Of a stretch of 64,000 bases of DNA, positions 8,320 to 18,116 are shown piece by piece; positions within the stretch are counted from its first letter, which is position 1; each line of letters starts with the position of its first letter. Below the pieces are notes generated by a model. That model did not search any database, was not told where the DNA came from, and saw nothing but the letters and a program-made list of their open reading frames with translations. The position numbers and the translations under genes are program-made. The stretch covers positions 124,001 to 188,000 of the forward strand of contig CBDFLD010000018.1 in assembly GCA_965249005.1 (NCBI GenBank), given 5' to 3'. The stretch comes from CBDFLD01 sp965249005. GTDB lineage: Bacteria; Acidobacteriota; UBA6911.

Positions 8320-9516
8320 ATGCGGCAATTTCGGATTGCAATCATCGGAACGCGGGGAATTCCAGCGAATTACGGCGGGTTTGAGACCTTTGCCGAGGAG
8401 TGTGCCGTCGGACTGGTGGAGCGCGGGCATGACGTCACCGTATACGGGCGGACCCACTATGTTCAGCGAAACCTCGAGAAGTATCGGCGGGTCCGAATCG
8501 TTGTTTTGCCCACGCTAAAGTGGAAATACACCGATACGGTGGTTCATACCTTCCTGTGCATCCTCCACGCCATATGGACTCGATTCGACGCAGTGCTGAT
8601 CTGCAACGCCGCCAATAGCATCTTCTGCCCGTTACCTCGCTTGTTTCGAATGCCTGTGGTCGTCAACGTGGATGGGATCGAACGACTGAGATCCAAATGG
8701 AGTTGGCCCGGACGCGCTTACTACCGGGCATCGGAGTATCTTTCGACCCGACTGCCAAACGTCATGGTCACGGATGCGCGGGTAATGCATCAGTATTATC
8801 AGGAGACTTACGGCGCTGATTCCGTGTGTATCCCGTACGGTGCCAGCACTGCCATAACGACAAGCCAGCAAATGCTCGAAGAGCTCGGGCTCCAACCTGG
8901 AGGGTACTATCTCTACGTCGGCAGGCTGGAGCCAGAAAACAATGCCCATCTCGTTGTCGAGGCTTTCGAGCAGGTGCGGACCTCTCATCGCCTGGTGGTT
9001 GTCGGGGACGCTCCGTACAGCGGCGGCTACATCAGGAAACTGAAGCGCACAAAAGACAGTCGCGTCCTGTTTCCCGGAGCCATATACGGGATGGGCTACC
9101 GGGAATTGCAGGCCCACGCCCTCTGTTATGTGCACGCCACCGAGGTTGGTGGCACCCATCCGGCCCTGCTCGAAGCCATGGGAGCGGGCAACGTCATTGT
9201 CGCGAACGAAACACCCGAAAATGTTGAAGTGGTCGAGAACGCTGCAATCTTATATCGCAAGAACGACGTGGCGGATCTGGCGCGGCACCTCCAGGAAGTC
9301 TCCGACGCCCCAGATCGTTTTTCCCCTCTGAAATCGGCAGCCCGCCAAAGGGTGGCCGAGAACTATTCCTGGGCGAGTGTGGTGGAACGCTACGAGCGAC
9401 TCTTCCTCGAGTTGGTGCACCCGGAGTTGGTTGAATCGGAGTTGATTCGCCCGGACACTTCGCGCTCTGGCGGCGCCAGTCCCGCGAGTTCGAACAAAAA
9501 AGGGTACGAGTCATGA
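8320..9516 (+). CDS. Glycosyltransferase with DUF1972 N-domain (rhamnosyltransferase-like)
   Basis: 398 aa. The start IAIIGTRGIPANYGGFETFAEE is the hallmark of the DUF1972/GT4 group that includes rhamnosyl- and other deoxysugar transferases. The C-terminal GT4 domain has YVGRLEPENN, VVVGDAPY and the E-x7-E motif ATEVGGTHPALLEAMG complete. It lies 80 bp behind the other glycosyltransferase and ends with a 4-bp overlap (ATGA) with the next gene, an amino-acid symporter. Cytosolic, membrane-associated role in extracellular glycan assembly is expected. Confidence 0.85.
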   Translation: MRQFRIAIIGTRGIPANYGGFETFAEECAVGLVERGHDVTVYGRTHYVQRNLEKYRRVRIVVLPTLKWKYTDTVVHTFLCILHAIWTRFDAVLICNAANSIFCPLPRLFRMPVVVNVDGIERLRSKWSWPGRAYYRASEYLSTRLPNVMVTDARVMHQYYQETYGADSVCIPYGASTAITTSQQMLEELGLQPGGYYLYVGRLEPENNAHLVVEAFEQVRTSHRLVVVGDAPYSGGYIRKLKRTKDSRVLFPGAIYGMGYRELQAHALCYVHATEVGGTHPALLEAMGAGNVIVANETPENVEVVENAAILYRKNDVADLARHLQEVSDAPDRFSPLKSAARQRVAENYSWASVVERYERLFLELVHPELVESELIRPDTSRSGGASPASSNKKGYES

Positions 9517-10877
9517 CAGACGAGTTGCTCCAGTGGCACACGGTCGTGAATTCCTGGGTCTGGGGCCCGTACACCATGGCCCTTTTGATGGGGGCGGGAC
9601 TCTACCTTACTTTCCTGACGCGAGGCGTGCAGTTCCGGTGTTTGAGGCTCACCTTTCGAGAAGTGCTCGGCAAGATCTTCACCAAGGGCTCCGGTGAAGG
9701 AAGCGTCACGCCTTTTCAGGCACTCGCCACCGCCCTGGCTTCGACCGTGGGGGTGGGGAACATTGCGGGTGTCTCTACCGCGATCACGCTCGGCGGTCCC
9801 GGTGCCCTGCTGTGGCTATTGCTATCGGGTCTTCTTGGGATGGCCACCAAGTTCTGCGAGATCGTCGTGGCTCTGACCTATCGGGAGATGGATGACCGCG
9901 GCACCTATCGAGGCGGCGCCATGTACATCCTGAGCAAGGGACTGCACTTGCCCTGGCTCGGCACGGTATTCGCGCTTCTGACCGCCATTGCCGCTTTCGG
10001 GATCGGCAACATGGTCCAATCCAATAGCGTGGCCGAATCCTTGCAAACCAGTTTTGGAATCGACAACCGCCTGAGCGGAATTCTCATCGTGGCCCTGACA
10101 GCCGCAGTCATCCTCGGAGGCATCAAACGGATCGGCGAAGTCACTCAGTTTCTGGTTCCGTTCATGTGCCTGTTTTATCTTCTGGGGGCGGCATTCATCT
10201 TGATTCGCTACGCCGCGGAGATTCCCGGCGCTGTCGCCCTGGTCTTCGATTCCGCCCTTTCCGGCAAAGCGGCACTGGGAGGATTTGCGGGAGCAACCGT
10301 CATGCAAACAATGCGGCACGGCATTGCAAGGGGACTCTTCAGCAACGAGGCAGGTCTCGGTAGCGCACCGATCGTCCATGCCAGCGCCCAAACTGACCAT
10401 CCCGTGCGGCAGGGTCTTTACGGAGTCTTCGAAGTTTTCGTCGACACGCTACTCGTGTGCACGATGACCGGCTTGGCCGTCCTGGTCACCGGTCACTGGA
10501 GCCAGGGTGAAACAGGAGCGGCGCTGGCCGCCAGGGCCTTCCAGAGCGGCCTTCCCGGCGGATGGGGAGACCTCGTGGTCACGATTGGAATCGTGACGTT
10601 TGCGTTTTCCACGATCTTGGGCTGGTCGTTCTACGGGGAAACCGGCGCGAGCTATCTGTTTGGCACCAAGATTATACTTCCCTACCGTCTGGTCTGGCTC
10701 GTTCTGGTCTACCAAGGGGCCGTCGGATCCCTGGAAACGATCTGGTCCTTATCCGATACCCTCAACGGACTCATGGCCATTCCCAACCTCATTGCCGTTT
10801 TGGGATGCAGCGGCGTTGTCACCCACGCGCTCGCCGATTTCCGAAATCACCACGCCAGCCCCGGTAAACCCCAATAG
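9513..10877 (+). CDS. Sodium:alanine symporter family protein (AGCS)
   Basis: 454 aa with about ten to eleven hydrophobic segments. Family marks: FQALATALASTVGVGNIAGVS near residue 70, GGPGALLWLLLSGLLGM, a YRGGAMYIL loop, and RGLFSNEAGLGSAPI. AGCS proteins import alanine or glycine with sodium. The ATG overlaps the glycosyltransferase stop by 4 bp, so it is translated from the same message, although the two functions have no evident link. Its 3' end is followed by a heptad array that also abuts the stop of the convergent peptidase gene. Confidence 0.88.
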   Translation: MTDELLQWHTVVNSWVWGPYTMALLMGAGLYLTFLTRGVQFRCLRLTFREVLGKIFTKGSGEGSVTPFQALATALASTVGVGNIAGVSTAITLGGPGALLWLLLSGLLGMATKFCEIVVALTYREMDDRGTYRGGAMYILSKGLHLPWLGTVFALLTAIAAFGIGNMVQSNSVAESLQTSFGIDNRLSGILIVALTAAVILGGIKRIGEVTQFLVPFMCLFYLLGAAFILIRYAAEIPGAVALVFDSALSGKAALGGFAGATVMQTMRHGIARGLFSNEAGLGSAPIVHASAQTDHPVRQGLYGVFEVFVDTLLVCTMTGLAVLVTGHWSQGETGAALAARAFQSGLPGGWGDLVVTIGIVTFAFSTILGWSFYGETGASYLFGTKIILPYRLVWLVLVYQGAVGSLETIWSLSDTLNGLMAIPNLIAVLGCSGVVTHALADFRNHHASPGKPQ

Positions 10878-10923
10878 ACCGTTGCCATCCGTTTTCCCAG
10901 AATCACAAGTAAATGGACGGAGA

Positions 10924-10951
10924 GCGGTCAGCGCTAAGCGCTTGGCGCACT
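10924..10951 (+). repeat. Heptad array at convergent gene ends
   Basis: Four 7-bp units (GCGGTCA, GCGCTAA, GCGCTTG, GCGCACT) between the AGCS and M20 genes; the last unit touches the M20 stop codon. Confidence 0.7.
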
Positions 10952-12470
10952 ATAGCGTCAGCAGGGCGGCAAATGTGACGATGGACTTCCAGAAGTGTCC
11001 CAACCTCAGGTTCTCATCGGCACTGTGCTGATTGTTGTCAAAGTTCACCGTTGGAACCGAAATGGCCGGGAAACCCAGCATTCGAATGAAGGGAGCAGTC
11101 GGAACCGAACCACCACTGGTTCGAATCCTTACGGGAGTTTCTCCCCAGACGCGCTCCAGTGCCTGGGTCGTTGCCATCGAAATAGGATGGTCGAGCTCGG
11201 TCCGATAGGCTTCCATGAACTCCTCGACGTGGATGCGGGCAATCTTCCGATACCGTCGGCGGGTCGCGTCGTCGGGCTCGTGATCCACGAGATGAAACCC
11301 CTGGCTTTCGGTGTGACTGCGAATCTTCGCGATCATCGACTCTCCCGACGTCTCCTTGACCAGGCGGAGATCGATGGAAGCCCGCGCCTTGGCCGGAATG
11401 ATCGTGCGCGCCTCGGCGCCCACATACGCGCTCAGAAGACCCCGCAGGTTGAGACTTGGAAACTGTATCGCCTCCTGGAGACTCGATCCCACTCGATCAG
11501 GGTGGGAAATCCCAAACAACTTCTTCAAGGCCTCGAGGTCATCCGGAACCGCATCGAGGACCTGGCGCACTTCGTCGCTCAGGGGAGGAACGTCGTCATA
11601 GAAGCCCTTGACCAGAACACGGCCGTGCTCATCCTTCATGGAAGCAAGCAGTCGGGTCAACTGAATGGCTGGATTCGGAGCCCAATTGCCGTAGTGTCCG
11701 CTGTGCAGATCCACCTTCGCGCCGAAGACCGTCACATCCAGGCTCACGATCCCTCGGGCGCCAAAATTGAGCGTGGGCCGCCCGCTCGGGTGCGAGGGCC
11801 CATCGAGGATCATCATGATATCCGCCTCGAACTTGGTATGGTATTTCTCGACGGCCGACGCCAGATTGGGAGAGCCAATCTCCTCTTCACCGTCGAGGAT
11901 GATTCGCATGTTGCTGGTCGCGTTGGTGCCCAGGGCGTCCAAAGCATCCAGTGCGGCGCAGAGACCGACGATGGGCGCCTTGTCATCGGACGCGGAACGC
12001 GCATAGAGTCTCCAATCGTCATTGAAAGTCTCCAGCCCGGTCCAACCAGAGACGACGGCGCCCCCCTCCGCCAGAGGTCCGTCTCGCAGAACCGGCTCGA
12101 AGGGATCGGCTTGTTTCCATGCCTCCGGGTCCACCGGCTGGCCGTCGTAGTGGAAATAAAAAAGGATGGTCCGTGAGGCGCCCGGCGTCATTTTCTCGGC
12201 AAAAACCAAGGGATTCCCCGCCGTCTCCAGCAACTCCGTCACAAAACCGCGGGATTGCAGCATCGTCCGTAAATGGCGGGCGTTCAAGCGCAGGTTTTCG
12301 GGATCGGTCGTGGGGTTCGGAATCGAGAGGAACTCGGTCAGCTCCGCCAGAATCCGCTTTCCGTTTGCACGGACATAGTCCTCCACGCGCGGGCGAAGGG
12401 TTTGAGAATAGGCTGCCGTGGGCAACAAGATCAAGCAAGCCAGCATCGAAAGTCGAATCGTTTTACTCAC
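10950..12470 (-). CDS. Secreted M20 family dipeptidase/deacylase
   Basis: 506 aa with a signal peptide (residues 1-22, LSMLACLILLPTAAYS). The M20 metal ligands and catalytic Glu are all visible: FHYDGQPVD (His107, Asp109), SDDKAPIVG (Asp162 region), DGEEEIGSPN (Glu195 to Glu197) and a C-terminal NNQHSADENL histidine. The family removes amino acids from dipeptides or acyl groups from amino acids with two zinc ions; export suggests peptide scavenging in the periplasm. The GTG start overlaps the end of the DUF2339 gene by 8 bp, so the two are co-translated. Confidence 0.88.
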   Translation of the reverse strand: MSKTIRLSMLACLILLPTAAYSQTLRPRVEDYVRANGKRILAELTEFLSIPNPTTDPENLRLNARHLRTMLQSRGFVTELLETAGNPLVFAEKMTPGASRTILFYFHYDGQPVDPEAWKQADPFEPVLRDGPLAEGGAVVSGWTGLETFNDDWRLYARSASDDKAPIVGLCAALDALDALGTNATSNMRIILDGEEEIGSPNLASAVEKYHTKFEADIMMILDGPSHPSGRPTLNFGARGIVSLDVTVFGAKVDLHSGHYGNWAPNPAIQLTRLLASMKDEHGRVLVKGFYDDVPPLSDEVRQVLDAVPDDLEALKKLFGISHPDRVGSSLQEAIQFPSLNLRGLLSAYVGAEARTIIPAKARASIDLRLVKETSGESMIAKIRSHTESQGFHLVDHEPDDATRRRYRKIARIHVEEFMEAYRTELDHPISMATTQALERVWGETPVRIRTSGGSVPTAPFIRMLGFPAISVPTVNFDNNQHSADENLRLGHFWKSIVTFAALLTL

Positions 12471-14739
12471 CGATAATCCGCCTCATGAAACGCTGATAGA
12501 AAAACGCCACCGCAAGCAGGAGCAATCCGAGACTGAGTACCGAGAGGATCCGATACAGTTGCGTGAGCGTCCAGATATCGATCAAAAACACTTTGCCGAT
12601 GGTTACAAAGAACAGAGCAATGCCGAAAAGCCGGACCGGACGAAAGCGACGCCAGATACCGATCATCACAACCGCGATGGAGTAGAATCCCCAGAGTACC
12701 GACAGAGTCACCTGGCGCGCATTCCTGAGGCCAGCCACCAATTCGGCATGCTCGGACCCCGTGACAACCTCGCGCTGCAACGAGAGAGACAGTTCCCGGA
12801 GCTGTCGGCCATAGTACGCCCAGGATTCATGGGCCAGCATGACGACGGTGATCACACCAGCAATCATCAACAGGGTGGTAAAAACGCGCTTCTCCCATCC
12901 CTGCTGTCGCTGAGCCTTCCGGTACAAAAAGGCCCCTGCGTAAAAAGCTCCAATCAGAGACAGGTAGGAAACCCAATGACTGGCCGAGCCGCGCAGCCAC
13001 ATGCCCCAATCGAAAAAAGCCGCCAACGACAGCAACAAGACGAGCAGCCCTGACACGCGGAGCTTCATGATTGCAGCCCGAAAGCCGAGTCCGATCAGGA
13101 TCACCGACTCCGCAGCCCAGCCGACCACGACCCAATCCTGATCGAACTCGATCGGGATCGCCAGCGTTGCCAGCGTCAGAGCAACGCCCACGTAAGCGAG
13201 CGAAATGATCGCCGCCTCGGGTCGCTGCCGCACCAAAGCGTGGGCCACGCCGACGAAGACAACCCCGAGAACCACCGCGTAGAGTCCCATCCATTCAGGG
13301 AGCTCCTCGGCCAGAAGAAAATAACTGAGTCCGAAATATCCCAGCCCCAGGGCCAGCAAAGCATAAACCTGCGAAGACCGAGCCGCCTCAGAACGACGGA
13401 ACAGGGGCTGGACCAGAAACAGCGCAAACACAACCGTCGAGCCGATCCACGTGGTCAGCAGCGACTCCTGCCCGTAGAAAGTTGCGATCCACAAAACAAT
13501 TCCCGACGCGCTCAACCAGAATAGTCCTGGGGCCAGGTTGGCCCGCGGGGCCGTTGGAGAGTGCGACAGCCCGATTCCCAGCAACAAGCCGTTGAAGAGG
13601 ACCAAGAACGTCCAGTAGTAGCTCGCGTCATCGCTCAGGTTCGCCTGCGTTCCGGCAAAAAAGAGAACGATCACACTCGACGCGAAAACCATCAGATTGA
13701 ACTGGTGGTTTTTTGCTCCGGAGTCATCGCCCCCCTGCTGGAGCTGGTGCCTCGCCTGATAGATCAAATAACAATACAACCCCGCGAAGACGACAAGGAA
13801 CGCTTGAGTGGTCCAGAGATCGTCCCTGGAATAGAATTGAACGCCCCACGAGAAAAAGAGAATGACCGTCCCGGGAAAACTGATTCCGTTGAGAAAAAAC
13901 CAACCCCTCGACGCGGCGAGCACTCCCATCCCCAGATCCAAAATGAGGACATACCCCAGGAGGCTGACCTGGTTGGATTCGCCAGTGCTGAGCCAAAACG
14001 GAGTGAGAAGGCCGCCGAGCAGGCCCAGCATCGCCAGGACCTTGCTGTCAAGGCGCGCAGCCTGGACCCCGCACATGGCCGTGATCAAGATCATGAAAAG
14101 GAAAGCCGCCAACTGCGGGATCAAGGAATAGAAGTTGAAGGCGGCATAGACGGACAAATAGAGGATTGAGATACCCCCGGCCGCCAGCGTCTGGCCATAG
14201 AGCAGATAGTTTTTCTTCTGAAACAACTCACCCGCGTATACCAAGCTCAATCCGGCAAATACGCCGATGAGGACGCGGCCGCGGTCCCCGATCCACTGGT
14301 TGTCGAAGGCATACTTCAGAAAGTAGACCGCTCCCACCACAATCGCGAGGATTCCGATCTTCAGCAACCAATTTCCACCAATCAGGGTTTCGAGTCCGGC
14401 TCCGGTAGGAGCCTCCCCGGCAGGGGTTGGCGGTTGTTCCCGTGGGGGAGGAGGTTGATCTTCACTCGGGCCGCTCGGATCGGGCCGGGGAGGCTCGGGA
14501 GCTGGAGGGGGGGCAACCGGAACTTCCGGGCCGGGGATGGCGCCGTCTTCGAGGGTGGACTCTGCCGGGCTACTCCGTCGATCCGCCTGTGCTTCCAGCT
14601 TGCTCAGGCGCGACGTCAGACGGCCTATCTCGGTCTGGATCTGACGGAGCTGCTGATCGAGCTTTTGAAATTGCCCTTTCATGTGCAGATACAGCGCCGC
14701 AACCGTGACACCCAGAAAGAAAACGATAGTCGTGACCAT
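12463..14739 (-). CDS. DUF2339 multispanning membrane protein
   Basis: 758 aa. It starts with one hydrophobic segment, then a coiled-coil-like stretch (FQKLDQQLRQIQTEIGRLTSRL), a proline-rich linker (residues about 75-115, many PP and EP pairs) and then about twenty hydrophobic segments to the end. This layout is that of the DUF2339 family, whose function is unknown. It is first in a two-gene operon with the M20 peptidase and overlaps it by 8 bp. The repeated membrane segments and lack of catalytic motifs allow no guess about a substrate. Confidence 0.8.
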   Translation of the reverse strand: MVTTIVFFLGVTVAALYLHMKGQFQKLDQQLRQIQTEIGRLTSRLSKLEAQADRRSSPAESTLEDGAIPGPEVPVAPPPAPEPPRPDPSGPSEDQPPPPREQPPTPAGEAPTGAGLETLIGGNWLLKIGILAIVVGAVYFLKYAFDNQWIGDRGRVLIGVFAGLSLVYAGELFQKKNYLLYGQTLAAGGISILYLSVYAAFNFYSLIPQLAAFLFMILITAMCGVQAARLDSKVLAMLGLLGGLLTPFWLSTGESNQVSLLGYVLILDLGMGVLAASRGWFFLNGISFPGTVILFFSWGVQFYSRDDLWTTQAFLVVFAGLYCYLIYQARHQLQQGGDDSGAKNHQFNLMVFASSVIVLFFAGTQANLSDDASYYWTFLVLFNGLLLGIGLSHSPTAPRANLAPGLFWLSASGIVLWIATFYGQESLLTTWIGSTVVFALFLVQPLFRRSEAARSSQVYALLALGLGYFGLSYFLLAEELPEWMGLYAVVLGVVFVGVAHALVRQRPEAAIISLAYVGVALTLATLAIPIEFDQDWVVVGWAAESVILIGLGFRAAIMKLRVSGLLVLLLSLAAFFDWGMWLRGSASHWVSYLSLIGAFYAGAFLYRKAQRQQGWEKRVFTTLLMIAGVITVVMLAHESWAYYGRQLRELSLSLQREVVTGSEHAELVAGLRNARQVTLSVLWGFYSIAVVMIGIWRRFRPVRLFGIALFFVTIGKVFLIDIWTLTQLYRILSVLSLGLLLLAVAFFYQRFMRRIIGE

Positions 14740-14840
14740 CAGGATTGCTCGTTACCCCGTATGTGTGCCGGCATCGGACCCGAAACTGCAACGCTGGTGC
14801 CGCTCACGGCGTGGGCGGCCTACACTCGCCGCGAGCTAGG

Positions 14841-14878
14841 GCGGAAAGCGGACAGCGCTCCGGGCCGCAGACCCGGAG
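14841..14878. terminator. Heptad units and hairpin downstream of threonine synthase
   Basis: Units GCGGAAA, GCGGACA and GCGCTCC (14841-14861) run into a hairpin CTCCGGG-loop-CCCGGAG (14858-14878), 2 bp beyond the thrC stop. No T-run follows, so rho-independent termination is uncertain. Confidence 0.4.
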
Positions 14879-14880
14879 CC

Positions 14881-16260
14881 TCACGTCATCTGAGACACCC
14901 GGGCATCCAGGGCCCGGAAAAGCGCGTCTCGCACCTGGTCGTAGTTCGCCGGAGTTTCTACAGGGGGATTGCGATAGTTGTAATCCATGGCCCCCAGCTG
15001 CTCGGTATGATAGCGGGTCTTGAACGATGTAAACTTGAGTCCATGGGCGGTCGAGATCACGACGACCTTGGATTGCGGTGAAATCTCCCTTTTTTGGACG
15101 AGCTTCTTCAATGCCGCCAGGGCGACTCCGGTATGAGGACAATTGTAGAGTCCCGTCCGATCTCCTTCGGCTGCCGCTTCGGATAGTTCTTGCTCGGAAG
15201 CCTGCTCGACGACACCATCGAAGGCCTGAAGGACCCGAATCGCCTTCTTGATGCTCACCGGGTTCCCGATCTGTATGGCGCTGGCCAGTGTCGGCTGAGC
15301 CGTAACCGCGCTCACGTCTTGAAAACCCGTCAGGTAGCTGCGGTAGAGCGGGTTCGCATTCTGCGACTGGGCGCAGACGATGCGGGGCAACTTGTCGATC
15401 AGGCCGACCTCCTTCATGATCAAAAACCCCTGGCCGAGCGCGGTCACGTTGCCGAGGTTCCCCCCAGGGATGATGATCACGTCGGGAACCTCCCAATCGA
15501 ACTGCTGGCATAATTCGAAACTGATGGTCTTCTGGCCCTCGATCCGGAGCGAGTTCATGGAATTGGCCAGATAGATATTGTTGCGCCGGGTAATCTCGAG
15601 CACGATCGCCATGCAACCGTCGAAGTCGGTATCGATCGCCAGAGTGATTGATCCGTGGGCCAGCGGTTGCACCAGCTGCGCATGGGAGATCTTGTCTCGA
15701 GGCAAAAAAACAATCGAAGGAATGCCCGCGACCGCACAATAAGCAGCCAGGGCCGCCGATGTATCTCCGGTCGACGCACAGGCGACGGCCGGGATGTCTT
15801 GCCCCTCGTGTCTCATTTGCTTCACCATACTGACCAAAACAGTCATCCCCAGATCCTTGAAGGAACCGGTATGGCTATTCCCGCACTGTTTGATCCAGAG
15901 ATCTTCGATCCCCCAGCGTCGGCCCAGCTGCTCGGCCCAGAAGAGGTTGCTGCCCCCTTCGCAGGTCGAGACGATGTTTTCATTGACGACATTGGGACAA
16001 ACAAACTCCTTCTTGCCCCAAACGCCGGATCCATACGGCCATTCGGTTCGCATGAAGCGGCTGTCAAAGACATCCTTCCACTCCTGCGGCGTGGTCATAC
16101 GAAGCGCGCCGAGGTCATGAACCACCTCCAGCAGGTCACCGCACCGAGGGCAGTGATAGATCACCTCGTTGAGCTCGTACTCTTCCGGGCATTCCCGAAT
16201 GCAGCGAAAGTGGGTGCGGTATTGGGCTTCAGGGTTGGGAGACTTCAGGCGATAGGACAT
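14881..16260 (-). CDS. thrC: Threonine synthase
   Basis: 459 aa from the ATG at 16260; the longer upstream frame is not protein-like. The PLP lysine is Lys135 in GNSHTGSFKDLGM, the phosphate loop is GGNLGNVTALGQG, and CASTGDTSAALAAYCA binds substrate and cofactor. The N-terminus carries four cysteines in zinc-ribbon spacing (Cys20, Cys24, Cys37, Cys40), seen in many threonine synthases of this branch. It converts O-phosphohomoserine to threonine in the cytosol. The gene stands alone, divergent from the acyl-CoA synthetase, with 153 bp between the two starts. No homoserine kinase or dehydrogenase lies nearby. Confidence 0.9.
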   Translation of the reverse strand: MSYRLKSPNPEAQYRTHFRCIRECPEEYELNEVIYHCPRCGDLLEVVHDLGALRMTTPQEWKDVFDSRFMRTEWPYGSGVWGKKEFVCPNVVNENIVSTCEGGSNLFWAEQLGRRWGIEDLWIKQCGNSHTGSFKDLGMTVLVSMVKQMRHEGQDIPAVACASTGDTSAALAAYCAVAGIPSIVFLPRDKISHAQLVQPLAHGSITLAIDTDFDGCMAIVLEITRRNNIYLANSMNSLRIEGQKTISFELCQQFDWEVPDVIIIPGGNLGNVTALGQGFLIMKEVGLIDKLPRIVCAQSQNANPLYRSYLTGFQDVSAVTAQPTLASAIQIGNPVSIKKAIRVLQAFDGVVEQASEQELSEAAAEGDRTGLYNCPHTGVALAALKKLVQKREISPQSKVVVISTAHGLKFTSFKTRYHTEQLGAMDYNYRNPPVETPANYDQVRDALFRALDARVSQMT

Positions 16261-16413
16261 GGCGCTTTGCTCAACTCCAATGCTACCAAAGAACGCCGCC
16301 AATCCGACACTGATTCTTGGCCTATCCAGGGCAAAAAAGTGCTTGAGTCGGAAAAGGGTCTTGGCCCAAACTGTCGTGTTGCCTACACAATCACGCCAAA
16401 CCAGGAGACTCGA

Positions 16414-17970
16414 ATGCAGGATCTGCCGGAACTCATTCGCTGGCGGGCTCGCGTGACACCGGAGCTCTCTGCGATCTGGTTCGAAGGGAAAGAACTGACA
16501 TATCGCACATTGCATCTCCAATCGAACCGAGTAGCCAATGCGCTGCTCCAATACGGAATCCAACCCGGAGACCGGATCTGTGTCCTCGATCAGAACCACG
16601 ACATGTTCTTCGAGACGATCTTTGGCATCGCGAAGGCCGGCGCCGTCTTCGTCCCGGTCAACTGGAGGCTGGCTCCCCCTGAAATCGAGTATGTCTTCAA
16701 CAACGCCGAGGCGAAGTTGCTCTTCGTCGGAGGGTCTTTCAGTGATGCCGTGGAGTCGGTCCAGGGCAGACTGTCGTCGGTAAAGAGAATCATTTCCTAT
16801 TCGGAGGACCGTCCGGGTTGGGACCGCTTCGACACCATGAGGGATGCGGCGGCGGACAGCGATCCGCAGATTCAGATCGATCCTTCCAGGACGACGTGGC
16901 AGCTCTACACGAGCGGCACGACCGGGCACCCCAAGGGGGCCGAGCTGACGACATCCAACTTGTTTTCCACTTACACCTTCGGTCCCACCTTGTTCGGAGG
17001 AATGCGGGAGGGGGACTCGTCGCTGATCGCCATGCCCCTGTACCATATCGGAGGCTCGGGGTATGCGCTGGTCTCACTCATTGCCGGCACTCGACTCGCC
17101 GTCATGAGGGAGTTCCATCCGGTCAAGGCACTGGAAATCATCCAAGAGCAGAGAGTCCAGTATTCTTTTCTTGTCCCGGCGGCACTGCTTTTCATGCTCC
17201 AGGCCGACCCGGAAGGACAATTCGATCTCTCCAGCTGCAAGGCCGTTGCCTACGGCGCGTCTCCCATCCCGGAGGATCTGCTGCGACGCTCGATGGAGCG
17301 CTTCGGATGCGAGTTCTTCCAGGTCTACGGCCTGACGGAGACAAGTGGCGCGGTATCGCGGCTGCTATTCTCAGACCATCATCTCAGCGGGCCCAAAACC
17401 AAGCTGCTCCGATCCTGCGGTCAGCCACTTTTCGGGATCGATGTCCGGATCGTCGATTCGGACGGACGAGAGCTCCCGCGCGGCGAAATCGGAGAAATCG
17501 CGGTTCGGGGCCCTCAAATCATGAAAGGCTACTGGCACAACCCCGAAGCCACCAATCAGAGCATCCGCGACGGCTGGTTCTATACCGGAGACGCCGGCTA
17601 CATGGACGAAGACGGGTTCATCTACATCCACGACCGCGTCAAGGACATGATCGTATCAGGGGGGGAAAACGTCTATCCCGCCGAGGTGGAAAGCTGCTTG
17701 TTCGATCATCCCGCCGTCGCGGATGTCGCCGTCATCGGAGTCCCGAACAAAAAATGGGGCGAAGCGGTCAAGGCGATTGTCGTGCTGAAGCAGGAGAAGG
17801 CGGCGACCGAAGAGGAGCTGATCGACTTCTGCCGGGACAAGATCGCAGGGTTCAAGAGGCCGAAATCGGTCGACTTCACCGCGGTGTTGCCGCGCAATCC
17901 GACCGGGAAGGTGCTGAAGCGGTCGCTGAGGGAGTCTTACTGGGAAGGGAGAGATAGAGGGGTGAGCTGA
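16414..17970 (+). CDS. Fatty-acid/long-chain acyl-CoA synthetase (AMP-forming)
   Basis: 518 aa, normal length for the family. The ATG at 16414 has GGAG 6 nt upstream. AMP-binding loop LYTSGTTGHPKGAE (164-177), QVYGLTETSG adenine region, GWFYTGDAGYMDEDG and DRVKDMIVSGGENVYP, and the C-terminal catalytic lysine in NPTGKVLKR. It activates a carboxylic acid (fatty or aromatic) to its CoA ester with ATP. The genes for acyl-CoA dehydrogenase and enoyl-CoA hydratases 4-10 kb away would continue the degradation. A long heptad array begins immediately after its TGA. Confidence 0.88.
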   Translation: MQDLPELIRWRARVTPELSAIWFEGKELTYRTLHLQSNRVANALLQYGIQPGDRICVLDQNHDMFFETIFGIAKAGAVFVPVNWRLAPPEIEYVFNNAEAKLLFVGGSFSDAVESVQGRLSSVKRIISYSEDRPGWDRFDTMRDAAADSDPQIQIDPSRTTWQLYTSGTTGHPKGAELTTSNLFSTYTFGPTLFGGMREGDSSLIAMPLYHIGGSGYALVSLIAGTRLAVMREFHPVKALEIIQEQRVQYSFLVPAALLFMLQADPEGQFDLSSCKAVAYGASPIPEDLLRRSMERFGCEFFQVYGLTETSGAVSRLLFSDHHLSGPKTKLLRSCGQPLFGIDVRIVDSDGRELPRGEIGEIAVRGPQIMKGYWHNPEATNQSIRDGWFYTGDAGYMDEDGFIYIHDRVKDMIVSGGENVYPAEVESCLFDHPAVADVAVIGVPNKKWGEAVKAIVVLKQEKAATEEELIDFCRDKIAGFKRPKSVDFTAVLPRNPTGKVLKRSLRESYWEGRDRGVS

Positions 17971-18026
17971 GCGTCGGGCGCTACGCGTCGTGCGTCGAGC
18001 GTCAGGCGTCATGCGCTGAGCGCTTT
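17971..18026 (+). repeat. Heptad array of eight GCGNNNN units
   Basis: Eight consecutive 7-bp units, every one beginning with GCG (for example GCGTCGT, GCGTCGA, GCGTCAG), start at the base after the TGA of the acyl-CoA synthetase gene. An inverted array lies at 18117-18165. Confidence 0.9.
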
Positions 18027-18116
18027 CCGAAAAAAAACCGTAGAGTCGCAGAGATTGCCTCAAACCCTCCACTCGGGCCCGGTTTCGTTTTGCCGCTCAC
18101 TTCCGTATGCAGTTGA

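Noticed and set aside
10995..12176. A 393-codon open frame opposite the M20 peptidase.
   Set aside because: It mirrors a clear gene with full family motifs and has no domain of its own; GC-rich antisense shadow.
13561..14169. Open frame rich in Arg, Gln and Glu opposite DUF2339.
   Set aside because: Composition is that of the reverse of a hydrophobic gene; no independent support.
15655..16413. Upstream extension of the acyl-CoA synthetase frame by 250 codons.
   Set aside because: It lies antisense to thrC and before a good Shine-Dalgarno and ATG at 16414.
16261..17046. Upstream extension of the threonine synthase frame.
   Set aside because: It is antisense to the synthetase gene and its divergent promoter gap; the family start is the ATG at 16260.
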